NCBI GenBank assembly: GCA_029339195.1
Contig: JAPTJF010000017.1
Location: 229,974-293,973 of the forward strand
Direction of reading: 5' to 3'
DNA length: 64,000 nucleotides
From: Micractinium sp. NFX-FRZ
Taxonomy: Eukaryota; Chlorophyta; Trebouxiophyceae; Chlorellales; Chlorellaceae
A program made the translations under genes and the position numbers. Shown piece by piece: positions 1 to 12,705 of this stretch. The notes under the pieces are model-generated. The model had not been told where the DNA came from and searched no databases. It saw nothing but the letters and a program-made list of their open reading frames with translations. Positions within the stretch are counted from its first letter, which is position 1, and every line of letters begins with the position of its first letter.

Positions 1-12
1 CCAAGAACTTAC

Positions 13-55
13 TCTTCGAGATCAACACCAATCGTCACCTCCTCCGCTCCGCTCA
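13..55 (-). other. Candidate acidic-repeat exon B of the SNF2 gene
   Basis: Reads [11 protein letters not shown], a second copy of the exon A motif [11 protein letters not shown]. In frame with exon A through a 68-nt intron (acceptor GCTAG at 60-56). It then either stops at TAA (11-9) or splices at a perfect GTAAGT donor (12-7) and continues out of the window. Confidence 0.4.
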
Positions 56-3000
56 CTAGCCATAGCTCACGAAGCAAGCACCATGCAAAGAGCAAGCGTG
101 TGTAACATCTGCACCCCACTCACCAAGCACTTCCTCCTCCAAGTCGTCTCCAAACGTCACCTCCTCCCCCTCATCCCCCTCCCCTTGACCTGCAGGGCAA
201 GCAGGCAGGCGGGCGGGCGAGCAGGCAGGCATGTCAAGTTGGAGGGCTCGCCATGATGCGGCGCGTGCTGAAAGCGGGCCTGCCAGCAAAGGCAGGCAGG
301 CAGGCAGGCAGAGGGAGCTACACGGAGCCAGAGGAGGCGGGCCAGGGGCGAGCGTGTGGTGTGCTGAGCGTGGCAGGGCGGGCAATGCTACATGACTGAT
401 GACGAATCACATCATCGCCCCTGATTGGAAAGGACAACCCTCCAATAGCATCAAGTAGAGCGCACCTAGTGAGCTGACAGTGGTGGCGGTGATGGAAGGC
501 GCCGGCTCCGCTGCCCCGGGCGGCGGGCGTGAGGGCGGGCGCGGCGGCGGCGCGGCGCCCCAGCCCGGCGCCGCCTGCTGCTGCTGCCGCTGCTCCTGCT
601 CCTGCCGCTGCTGCTGCTGCTGCGCCAGCTGGTGGCGTGTAGTCTGGGTGGGGGCTGCGTGGTGGTTGTGCAGCACGGTGCCTGTCAGGGCCGCCAGCTC
701 TGCACACAGGGGAGGCAGGCGGGCAGTGCAGGGGCGGTGTGTTGAGGTGTGTGCTGGTTGAGAAACACCGTGCCTGCCAGCTCTGCAGGAGGGGCGGGCA
801 CATGGGCAGGCGAGCATGTGTGCCACCGCCGTGCGTGTGACGTGGCGGTTGGGGGCGGGCGGCAGGGAATGTTCCCGAGGAGCACACACGCCAGGCAGGC
901 CAGCACGCAGAGGGATGGCAACAGCACTGCCGGCACGCCCGCATGCAGCCGCTGCCACGCCGCCCCGCCAGCGCGCCCGCACGCCTGCCGCCCACCCGCC
1001 CGCCGCACCCACCTGCCGCCTTGTCGGGCGCGTGCTTGCTGCTGAGCAGCTGTGCGTTGGGCAGGTCCCCGGGGCTCCAGCGCAGCCAGGGGGGCACCTC
1101 CCTCAGGCTGGTGGGCTCAAACCACTGCAGGCGGGAGGGGGAAGGGTGGGCGGGAGGGGGCATGTGTTCGGGACAAGGGAAATGGACGGGTGCATGCCAG
1201 CAAGACAATCTGGGCGGCTCAGGACTGCTGGCGTGGGACGGTGCAGCGGGTGTGTTGCCAGGTCAGCGGGCCGGTTGCCAGGTCAGCGGGGGTGTTGCCA
1301 GGTCAGCAGCTCACCTGGAACTCTCGGTCCAGCTTCTCAAACAGCTCCAGCTCCTCATCTGCAGTGGCGGCAGCTTGATGAAGTCTGCTGTCAGGGACAT
1401 ATAGCAGGACCAGTATTTCCAACAGGGACACGCCCACCTTGCACACACACACACAAAACCTGCAGGCGGGCTTGCAGGAACAAGCAAGAGCACCACACAC
1501 ACACACACACACACCTGTGCGTGCCCAGGCCTTGTTCAGCTCGCTCCAGGTGGGCACCACGTTTTGCGCCCGCTTCTGGCGGTCCTCGTCCTGCGGGTGG
1601 GGGGCGGTGCGGGAGGGAGGGGAGGGTGGGCAGGGGCCAGGTTACGTGGTAGGGAGCAGGCAGGGAGGCGAGTTGCACACCACCTTCCCCTCTGTGTTGG
1701 GAGGCAATGGCAGGTGGCAGGTGCGGCAGGTGGCCGCCTGTGAAGCACGCAGCTCGCCTGCAGCAGCGCCTCCAGCTGCCCCCCGCTATTAACCTTGCAT
1801 ACGGGACTGGGACTAGGCAAGCCCACCTGCCTGCAGCAGCGCCTCCACCTCCCCCGCTCCCCCCTGCTTCCATAATACGTACAAAACAGGAGCTCAAACA
1901 GACCACGCGCCTGCAGCAGCGTCTCCAGCGTCTGCTTCCGCTCCTCCATGCTGGTCTGCTGGTCAAACCGCCCCGCGTCAATCACTTCGTTGGCCATCTC
2001 GATCTTGGTGCGCTGGATCTCGTTGCGCACCAGGCTCTCAATCGAGTCGGCGTACAGCACCTGCGCATGGGCACAATGGACACACACATCAAGTTGGGGT
2101 TCGCCCTGGCCTTGTCCTGCACCCAGCACCCATAACACAGCGGCGCTGCGCGGCAGGCCACCGGGGCACAAAAGAAAGGACTCAGCTTCGCCCACAAAGC
2201 AGCAACACATGGATGCCTGTTGTGGATCCCATGGATGCCTGCTGTATGAAGCGCACCTTGCCAGCGGCCACCGCCTCTGCCGCCGCCGCGGTGGGGGGCG
2301 GGGCGTTGCGCGCCGCGTCTGCAGGCCAGCGAGGCGGGGCAGCATGCTCAGACAGAGACAGCAGAGCGGATCCCCGCTGTGTTACACAGGCGGGGCAGCC
2401 ATGCTCAGGAGCGGAGGCAGGCAGGCAGGCTGTGAGATAAAGGGAGGCGGGGAGGCACACGTCCCAACTGCCCTCCCCCGCCCATTCCCCTCTTCTCCCC
2501 TTGCCTCGCCTCGCCCCACGCCAGCTCAGTTTCCCTGCCTTCTCCTCCTGCCCTCCCCTTGCCTGCCTGCCCACCCGCCATCAACTGCCAGCAGAGATAC
2601 GTTGCACTCCCCCCTTGGTCTGCCCATCCCCCCCCCACCCCACCCTCAACACTTGTTACTCCCACCCACCCACCTGCCACCGCCTCCAAGTGAATCACCC
2701 GCACCTCCTTGGTCTGCCCAATGCGGTGGGAGCTGCAGGCGGGGTGGGGCCACAGAAAGGGGACGGGGAGGGCCGGTGGAGACGCTAGCCAGCAGCCAAA
2801 ACAGGCGGGAGGCGCCACCGTCTGCGATTGGGCGAGACAGCGGTGCTGGCCGAGCAGGCCCGCACAAAATCCCGAGCACTCCACTGCCTGCCCCCCTGCC
2901 CCTTTGGGCGGCGTCGTACTCACGTAATCAAACAACAGCAAAGCTCATAACTTCAAACAGCAGCAGTGGAGCTTACCGAGCAATGGCCTGCTCCTCGTTC

Positions 3001-6000
3001 TTTGGGTTGGGGTCGGGGTCATAAATGACCACCGTGTCCGAGGACTGCAGATTCAGGCCGCGCCCGGCGGCCCTGCAGGGATGTAGAATATAGTTGGGTT
3101 GGTAAGACGGTGCAAAAGCGCCACGTGAGCACCCCCCAGGTCCAACGGATGGACGGCAGGAAGATGCGTGCCTTGGAGCCCCTCTCACCTGATTGAGAGC
3201 CGGAAGTCAATGGGCAACTACAGTAATAAACGCTCACCTCATCCAGGGCAGGCAGAACAATGCCTCAGAGTCATCGGCACCCCTCGGAGAACACAAGATC
3301 AAAAGTCACACACGACTCGCCTGATGGACAGGAGGAAGATGAAGGCCTCGGAGTCCTTGGCGTTGAACTTCTGGATGGCGCTCTCCCTGCGGAGCAGCAA
3401 GGCAAGAGACCGTGCAAGCGAGGTTTGAGGCCGTGGACGGCTGGCACATAGGGGGCAGGGTGTGGACGCACGTGTGAACAAGCAGCAATTCCTGCACTTG
3501 GCGGATGCTTCCCACACCCCCATCCCGATGAACGGCAAGCCAAGGGGGTGCAGCAAGGCTCTCAAGCAGGCAGGGAGGGAGGGAAGGTGGGGCAAAGCAC
3601 AGTTTGGGGATCACCATCGCCACTAACATCGCCAAGCATGGGAGCTGCCCTGGCGCACCTGTCCTCCAGGCTGGTGCTGCCGTCGATGCGCAGGTACTGC
3701 ATGGTACCGCCGCCCAGGTTCTGCACGGGGAGGAGGGGGCGAGGGGGGCGTCGGCGGCTTGAGGGACTGCAGCCACCGCCACGCTATCACACCGCGACCA
3801 TGCTCCTTTCCGGTGCATCTTGCACCGCACGTTGATCCATGCCGACAAAAAGACAAAGAGCTCTGACAGATGCTGCAGCGCAGGTGCACCCCACCCCACC
3901 TCTGCCCTGTTGTTGGTGAGGTTAGTGGATGATAAGACAGTACATGGGCCTGCCGCACGCACCTCTGGCAGCTCCCTCCAGCGCAGGTACACCTCCAGCA
4001 GGTCCAGCAGCTTGGTCATGGTGCTGAACAGCAGCACCCTGCAGGTGTGCATGGAAGGGAGCGAGGCGGTGCATGGGGGGAAGGGGGCACTGGGAGGCTC
4101 TGATCGGTGTGCCGTGGTGCCCAGTGGCAGCACCCACTTTTGATCGGCCGTCCCGGCTCTCGCCTCGCCCCCACAAGGAACATTATTTGCGCACTCCTGA
4201 TTTGCCCAGCTCACCTGTGCCCGCTCAGCTTCCTCCTCACCAGCAGCCTGTCTGTAGCACCAGCACATGCCGCAATGCCCCCCTTCTCGCTCGCGACCCA
4301 ACCTGACTATTTTTGACCGCACCTGTGCCCGCTCAGCTTCATCTTCACCAGCAGCCTGTCCAGCACCAGCATCTTGCCGCACTGCCGCACAATCGACTCG
4401 CCCACCGCCCACGTCTCGGGAGGGTAGCTCAGCATGGGGTGGTTGCACACCTGGGCGGGGGAGACGGCGGAGGGCAGGGCAGGGGGAGGGGAAGTGTGGA
4501 TCACGATGCAGGCGCCAGGCCGGGGTGAGGTCAGTTGGCTCACAGCTAGGGCCTGCTGGCCGAACAAGCCGGGCGCAAACCACCGTGCCGCAGCAAACAC
4601 AGACAGGCGCATGCCACCCCACACTCCCCCTCGGCTTCATCTCGAGCAGCCCATCACACCGACCAAAACATTTGCACACATACACTGTGCGGATTTTGGA
4701 GGCCAGGCCACGCCCTCCCGCATCCCGTTGCAGGGACCAACGCAGAAACCAAAGCAGAACAGGCGCCTCACGCCCACCTTGCGTAGCTCCATGCACTTGT
4801 TGTTGAGGGAGGCGTACTCCCGCCGGAACTTGCCCAGGAAGGGGGCGGTGGGGTCCAGGCGCAGCGTGCCTGCAGGCAGCGGCGCACGGAGAGGCGGGGG
4901 CGCGCAGCAGCAGCAAGCGAATGGTTTGAGGGTGGGCACGGCAGCGCTGCTGCGAGCTGCGAATGGGCCTGTGCAGGTGCCACCATCCTCGCAAGGCCTT
5001 CCAGTTCTTCTCTCGCGAGTTCCCTGCCTGCACTGCCCGTGCCACAACACGCCCATCACCCACGCACACCCCCCATTCACAGGGTGCTCTGTTGGGCTGT
5101 CCGGATTCGTGCCCCCACCTTTCCTTTGTACACCCCTCAAACGCCCCCGCCCCCAAACCCTAATCCCTTGCCGTTTGGACATGATGGTACACAGCACACA
5201 CACGAAGCCTTGATCCACTGGTCAAATGTCACGCACACTACTTTGGTTTGCCCACCGCTTGCACACTCTTTTGTTACGAAACCCACCCGAGGCCTTGATC
5301 CACTGGTAGATGGTGGACTGGTAGGGCGACATGGCCACCTTGACCACCACGGGCACCTTGGGGGGCAGCTTGCTCTCAACATCCTCCACCTGGGGGGGCC
5401 GGGGCATGGGGAGGAGGGAGGGCACAGCACTAGATGGGCACAGCACTAGACGGGCACAGCACTAGATGGGCACAGCACTAGATGGGCACAGCGTTAGATG
5501 GGCACAGCGTTAGAAGGGCACAGCGTTAGATGGGCACAGCGTTAGATGGGCACAGCGTTAGATGGGCACAGCATTGGTGGCTACAAAGCATGGTGCAGAC
5601 CCCCACCAACGCACGATCCAGCATCGTGCGCCCCCTCCCACCTGTCGCCGCAGCATGAAGGGCTCCAGGATTTGGTGCAGGCGGTGGATGACCACCACCC
5701 GCTTCTCCATCTCCAGCCAGTCCGCCTCGGACGCGCCCGCACCCTGCAGGTGTGTCGTAACAGATGAGCCAGGTTGAGATGAGAGGGTGGGGCGCCCAAC
5801 GCGTGCACACTCCGCACACATTGTCTCGCCCCTCCAGCCCACCACACACCGCAACAATCTTCTCTTCCGGCCCTACAGCCCGCCCACCCCGACACAAGCA
5901 AGCACGCTAGGAGCCAACCGCCCGCCCCCACCTGTGTGGAGGCGATGGCCTCCCCAAACCACTCTGCAAACATTTTTTTGTCGTCGAAGATCTCGGGCAG

Positions 6001-9000
6001 CAGCAGGTTGAGCAGGGACCACAGCTCCTGCGGGGGGAGAGAATGTGTGTGTGTGTGTGGACAACGGAGCACCGTTTACCTAGTAATACTGTCGTGCTAC
6101 CAGGGCCGGACCCTTGTAGCCGATTAGCAAGTTTGCGCGCCTCGCCTTGCCCCTCCAGCCCCACGCTCCCACCCACGTACTACACCCAGTGCTGAAGCTG
6201 CCCAATCTACTAGGTAACTGCCACACTCAACAGCTGATGCACTAACTCCCACCTGCAGGTCATTCTGCAGCGGCGTGCCCGACAGCAGCAGGCGGCGTGA
6301 GGCTGCAGAGAGGGGAGCAAGGGAACATAGAGGCAGAGTGTAGTGTAAATGCCCCACACACCGGTCACTGTACGACGCCCACAGGTCACGGATGAGAAAC
6401 ACAGGACTTGGATGGACGCCACCGCCTGGCTGAATATGGAACACAGCCACAGCACCAGCCTGCAACAGTCAACTTGTGTCTGGCCGCTGGTGGCCATGAC
6501 CACTGAATGCACACTGAGGGCCGAGGCCAGCGCACCAAAATCTACGCATATATACATCTACACAACCAAGAGCCAGCGCCCCAACCGTGAACCCACACAC
6601 ATTCTTGTTTACGTGTGACAAAGCAACAGAAAAAACGAATGCAAGAAGCGCCCACCCGTGAACTTGTCCAGGTCGCGCGCCAGCTTGGACTGCCGGTCCT
6701 TCATGCGCTGCGCCTCGTCGATGATGATGTACTGCCAGTCAATCTGCGGTACAGGGTGCGGGTGCAATGTACTGCCAGTCAATGGTGCGAGGCAAGCCAA
6801 AGGCTGCGGCGACGATGGTGATGTACTGCCAGCCAATCCACGGAACAGGGTGGGCACGGGACAAGAGGGCGTCACAATACCTTGCTCAGCCGCGAGCGGT
6901 CCCGCATGATGAACTCGTACGTGGTGACCAGCACGTTGAACTGCAGGCTCTGCACCTCCTGGGCATACTTGCGCGCACGCTCGTCCTGCGAGGGAGGGGG
7001 GCGGCGTTAGAGGGGTCAACGCGTTAGAGGGGTCAACGCGTTAGAGGGGTCAAGGCGTTAGAGGGGTCAAGGCGTTAGAGGGGTCAAGGGGAGGCAGGCA
7101 GGCGGGGGTGAGGGAGGGTGGGAGTGGACGGTGGAGGGCAGGGGGGTGCACAGGGATGGTGGGCAGGTGGCAGGCCCGCCAGGGGGCCGCAGGGAGGCGG
7201 CGTAGGCAGCAAAGTGCAGGCAGTGCAGGCAGCGGCCGCGGCTTGTGCAGACCACAGCAGCACAGCACGAGACTGAGTGTGCAGCGGTGCGGTACACCAG
7301 GGTGCGCCCACCTTGTTGCCCACGAAGTACACGCAGCGCGCGGTGTCGCCTCCTTGCTACCTCCCTAGCCCACACAACCCAGCACCTGCCACTCTTAAGC
7401 CCCTGTCCTCACCCACCTTGTTGCCCACGTAGTACACGCAGCGCACGGTGGGCAGCCACTGGGTCAGCTCGCTCTTCCAGTTCACAATGACTGAGGGGGG
7501 GGGGAGGGAGAAGGGGGGACAATGGGATGTCAGGGGACGATCAAGTGTAGGCAGGGCGGACTGGCAAGAGGCTGACAGGGGCCAGTTGGAGTGTGGGAAA
7601 CGGGCACGTGCGACGCACACAACCACCTGCCCGCCCTGCTGCCTCAATCCCTCCCTGCACTCCCAACCACCCAGCCACGCCCCAAACCTGCCCCAGCTGC
7701 CTGTCTGCACACCCACCCGCGTTGGGCACGATGATGAGGTGGGGCCCAAAGTTCTGCTTCTTCTCCATCAGGTAGGCAATCAGGGCCATGACCTGATTGG
7801 GGGGAAGAAGGCAGATGGAAAAAACATTCCAGGTAGTGAAAGAAGGAAGAATCTAGCACTAAGTAGGTGCAGCTTTGGCGCACGTGGGCCGTTTCTTGCG
7901 ACAGCTGTTCCAAGGTGCAGGGTGCCGCCCCTGCTTCTGCCTGCCCCGCGCCCAACCGCTCCCACCACCTTGCGCCGTCCTGGACAGCCCTCCATCACAG
8001 CGCCAATCACCGCCCAAGAAGGAACAGCCAACACGTAGGCAGCACACACGGCGGGTCCTAGCCTGCACCGTCTTGCCCAGGCCTGTCTCGCGCGCCAGCA
8101 GCCCCACCCAAAGCACAGCAAAATCAAAGCAGCATTGCTATGGAGGAACATACGCCGGGCAGTGCCCACCTGCACCGTCTTGCCCAGCCCCATCTCGTCT
8201 GCCAGCAGCCCGTTCAAGTGGTTGTTGTACAGGGACACCATCCACTGCGCATGAAGGGGGCGAGGATTGGTGTAAGAGTGCATTCGCCTGAGCGGAGCAG
8301 CACAACACGCTGAGCGGAGCAGCACAACACGGTGCTGCGCTGCCACCTGCAGGCTCACAATCAGGTGCCTGCGCAGCAAGGCGCTGTTGGGCCTGACGCC
8401 CGCCGCGCTCACAACTGGAGACGGCAGACAAAACCTCGCCCACACCCCACGGAGCACTGCTGGGCCTGATGCCGCCGCACAGCCAGGCATGAAAGGCAGC
8501 GGCACACGAGTAGGTCGGCCGGCAGGCTCATGACCACGTGAGGGAGCCTCACCTGCAGGCCCACGATTTGGTACTCGCGCAGCGTGGCGTTGTTGGGCGG
8601 GCGCAGCAGCTTGGGCTGGTCCACCACCTCCTCCGTGTTGCTGCGGCGTGGGGAAGAAAGCAAGCGGTTGGATAGGTGCCAGCGGTGGATGGTGGAAGGC
8701 AAGGCGGCAGCTTGCGCTGATCAACCACCTCCTGAGCGTTGCTGCATGAGGCTGGGTGCAATCTATGCATGTGTGAGGAGCGCTGTCGGTGATACCGTGC
8801 CCACAGGGGTCCAGGTCGGCCTGCTGGGTGCTGTGCGCCAAGCACAGCGGAGCACAGCGCACACCTGTGTGACCGAGCGCGGTGCCGGCTCTGCACGTGC
8901 GGTACAGCATGTCACGGCACGGCACGGCACAGCACAGCACAGCACAGCGCAGCACAGCACAGCAGCCATACCTGTGTGCCAGCGCATAGTACCGGCTCTG

Positions 9001-12000
9001 CGCGTCCATGGCGCCCGCCGCCGCGCGCCGCACATCGCTGGATGCCGCCGCCTCCTCTGCCGCCGCGTGGGCGGCCGCCTGCACGTCCTCCTCGCTCATG
9101 CCCTGCACACAGCAATACACACATGTGCCAGGCATCTTGAATACAGCTCTCATATGGACGACAGTGTAGCACCAGCGGGGCAAAGGCGCCGGGGGGTCAC
9201 GTGTGCTGAAAGGGGGTGGCAGGCCTGCTCGCCAGCGCACTCTTGCCCCAGCGGCCGCCCGCCCACGCCTTGCCTACCGTCCTCATCTCTGGCCCGTGCC
9301 GCCGCCCCAGCAGCCTACATCGCATGCAGACTCAACCGCCTGCCCACCTTTGCGCGGGCCTCCTCGATGGCGCGCGCCGCCGCCTTGCTGATCTCCGCCG
9401 TCATCTTGACGTTGGCAATCTTGGAGGCCAGCTTGTGCAGGTACTCCTCCGTGTCTGCAAGAGTTGCGATAAGGCAAAAACACACCGTCTGCATGAGTTG
9501 CGATAAGGCAAAAACACACCGTCTGCATGAGTTGCGATAATACAAAAACACAATGTCTGCATGAGTTGCGATAACACTAAAACACGGCGATCAACTCAGC
9601 GAGTGTCAGTGAGCAGCGGAGGAGCTTGGAAACCGGACAGCATGTGCGAACAACACTTGGTATAAGCACAACAGGCCTGACTGCACCTGCCAGGAGGTTG
9701 GAGGCCAGCATGTGTGCGGGCAACCCTGTGCAGCCCGGCAGCCAAACAAGCTAACAGTCCCGCAGCAGCAGGCCCCGCTCACCTGCCAGGAACCTGGAGG
9801 CCGGTCATGTGCGGGCAACACACTTGAACAGCACAACAGGCAGGCAGCCCAGCAGCCCAGCAGCCCCAGCAGCCCCAGCAGGCCACCCCGCTCACCGGCC
9901 AGGAACCTGGAGATCTGTTCGTAGCGCTCGCCGGTGCCGGGCGCGCTGACGCCCGCCTGCGCCTGCAACATCTCCTGGTACGCCTCAAAGTCGTGGGCCT
10001 GCAGGGGGGTGGCGGTGTGGCGTGGCACGACACAAACAGGGTAAGGGTCCTTGTCAGATCCAGCCAATCGACAGACTGATTGTGTGTGCCTTGCGCATCT
10101 CCTGGTGTACGCCTTCCAGAGCCGTGGGCCTGGGCCTGACTACGAGCCACAAATCAGTGCGTCCCATGTGGCTGCCTGTGCGCCCAGTCACTATGCGCAT
10201 GCACACACTTGTGCGGCTGTGCACGCCCACAAAACACCGCCAGCAAGCAGTGTGTCAGGACACCCTAGCTAGCTTATAACCTAGCTAGCTCTAACCAGCC
10301 ACGCACCTTGAGCGCCTCCAGGCGCATCGCCCGGTCGTCATCCTTCAGCTTGTTGCGCTCGCGAGCCAGCCGCTCGTGCACACGCAGCACACCTGAGGGG
10401 ACGCGGGGGTGCGGGGGGAGTGAGGGGGGTGGGGTGGGCAGGGCAGCGGGGAACGCGTAGGGTTATGGGGTGCGGGTGCGGGGTAGCAGGGAAGGGGTGG
10501 GCAGGGAAGGGGGCACCAGGGCACACAGAGGCAGCAAATGGTGGCGTGCTGTTGGCGGCAGGGCAGCTGGGCCGGTCTGCGAGGGGGGGACGAGGCAGAT
10601 CAGTCCACAGAGAGAGCACGGCTCGACCTTTCCCACACTTCCAACTCAACCCTTGCCGAAATTGACTCAAGCCTGCCCTGCCCTCCGCAGCTGCACTGAG
10701 CAACCCGAGTTTTTTTCTTTTTCCGATTCTCCCCAGCATCATCTCCCCCACCCGCCCACTAACAAACGCACCTCGGTTGCGCAGCTGGCGCGCGTCGCGC
10801 GCCGCGTTGCACCGCTCCGCAATGAACTCCTTCTTGTGCGTCTGGGCGTCCTTGGCGCGCGCCGCGCCCACCTCCCCCTTGTGCGCAATCTCCTGCAGGG
10901 CGGGCAGCCCAGGAAGTGTGTTTGGGTATCCGACGCGTTCTTTCCCATGCGTAGTTTACGGTATATCGTAAAACCCAATCCGTGCTGTACGGTTCTCGCA
11001 GTGCGCACAGCAGCAGCATGCGGCAGCGGTGCCGTGCTGCCCTGTCCCCTTTCCAGCACCGTACGCTCCCTGTCCACCTCACCCCACCGCCTTGCGTAGC
11101 ATCCCGTTGCGCTGGGTGCTGCCCCCCAGCACAGCACAGCGCAGCACAGCACAGCGCAGCACGCCTCACCTTGCGCGCCATCTCGATGCGCTGGGTGCGG
11201 TGCGTGCGCAGCATGTTCTTGTACTTGCGCTCCGGCATCTGCGGTGCTTTCCAGATGGACCAGGCAGTACATGTGGAGTGGCCCTTGCGGTACAGGTGGC
11301 GACGCGCTGCATGCCCTCCCATGCACATGCCCCCTCGCCTGCTCGCCCTCCTCCTGCTGCGCCTCCTCGCCACCCGCCAACCCCAGTGGTGTGCCCAATG
11401 CATTTCCGTACGTTGACACTGTATGCTTCACCCTCATGTTTCCTTTGTAACCTCACCTGCATCACCTCCTCCTGCTCCGCCTCCACCGACCGCCGCACCT
11501 CGACCTGCTTGGCTGCCAGCTTCAGGCGCAGCTCCTCCAGGGCCGCCCGCCCAATGGGCATCTGCATTCAAGGGTAGAGAATGTGCCTTGATCAACCAGC
11601 ACCTGCTGGCGCAGCTACTGCCGGTGTTTGAGTGCCCAGCAAAGACTGTGGGAATTGCAAACAAGAAAAGCTAGTCAAGAGTGGCTGCCAGCTTCAGGCG
11701 CAGCTCCTCAACAGCCGGTAGCCCGCCCAACGAGCATCTATTTGGTGTGCACTTGCGGTTGAGAAACAGCAACAGCAGAAAAGCAGTTGAGCAGGACATG
11801 GACAGGCATCATCCTTGGCCACTGGGGAAGCAGAGCACGAAATGCGGCAGTCGTGCCTGCACAGCATGGCGTGCCAGCAGGCACCGCAGCAATGTGCCTG
11901 GGGCTCGACACAAAGGGCGCCCCCAGCACTCTGCACACCCACAGCGCAGCACAGCACACCACCGCCCCCCACTGCAAAGCCTTGCCTCCCACCTGCTGGC

Positions 12001-12670
12001 TGCGGTAGCGGAACCCGGGCGCCGGCCCCTCTTCTTCCGCTGCCCCCACAACCGCGCTACTGCTGGCCCCAGACGCCGCTGTGCCTGCTGCGCTCGTGCC
12101 TGCGCCAGCCCCAGGGCCCATGCCGGCGGCCGCCTTGGCCGCCTGCTTGGTGGCTGAAATCTCCTGGCGCCGCTCATTGGCCTTGCGGGTCAGCAGCCGG
12201 CGGTACTCGTGCAGTACCAGTTGGGACACGTCGTACCGCAGCTGCTGCGGGCGCAGGAAGCCGCTCTGCAAGAGAGGGTGGGCAAGACGGAGGGCAAGCC
12301 CAGGTAGTAAAGTGATGTGGGGGGCGGCAGGGGAGCGGGCTGGGGTTGGCAGCGATTTCGCGGCAGTCGCAGCAGCCGCTGACACGTAGCCTGCGTCAGC
12401 GGCGGCGAACGCAGTGCACCGGCAGCACTGAGGCTGCCCTGTCCTGCCTACCGACTGAGCCTATGGCAGCAGCACTGCAGCAGCAGCACCACCACCACCA
12501 GGCTCAACAGCAGCAGCAGCAGCACTAGCAAGCCTTGATGAGCCCACGCCTGCTACCCACCTGCGCCGCCGGCTGCGTGAACTGGCCGCCCTTGGGTGCT
12601 GAGGTCAGCGTGAACATGGGCCCCTGCCCACTGTTGCGTGCCGACTGCGGCCGAAAAGAGGGGGCGCTGG

Positions 12671-12705
<35 letters not shown>

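Noticed and set aside
1948..3024. 358-codon plus-strand open frame
   Set aside because: Antisense to SNF2 exons that carry conserved helicase motifs; a GC-rich shadow.
3306..5156. 616-codon open frame on the minus strand
   Set aside because: It runs through several introns of the SNF2 gene; only pieces of it ([15 protein letters not shown] and others) are real exons.
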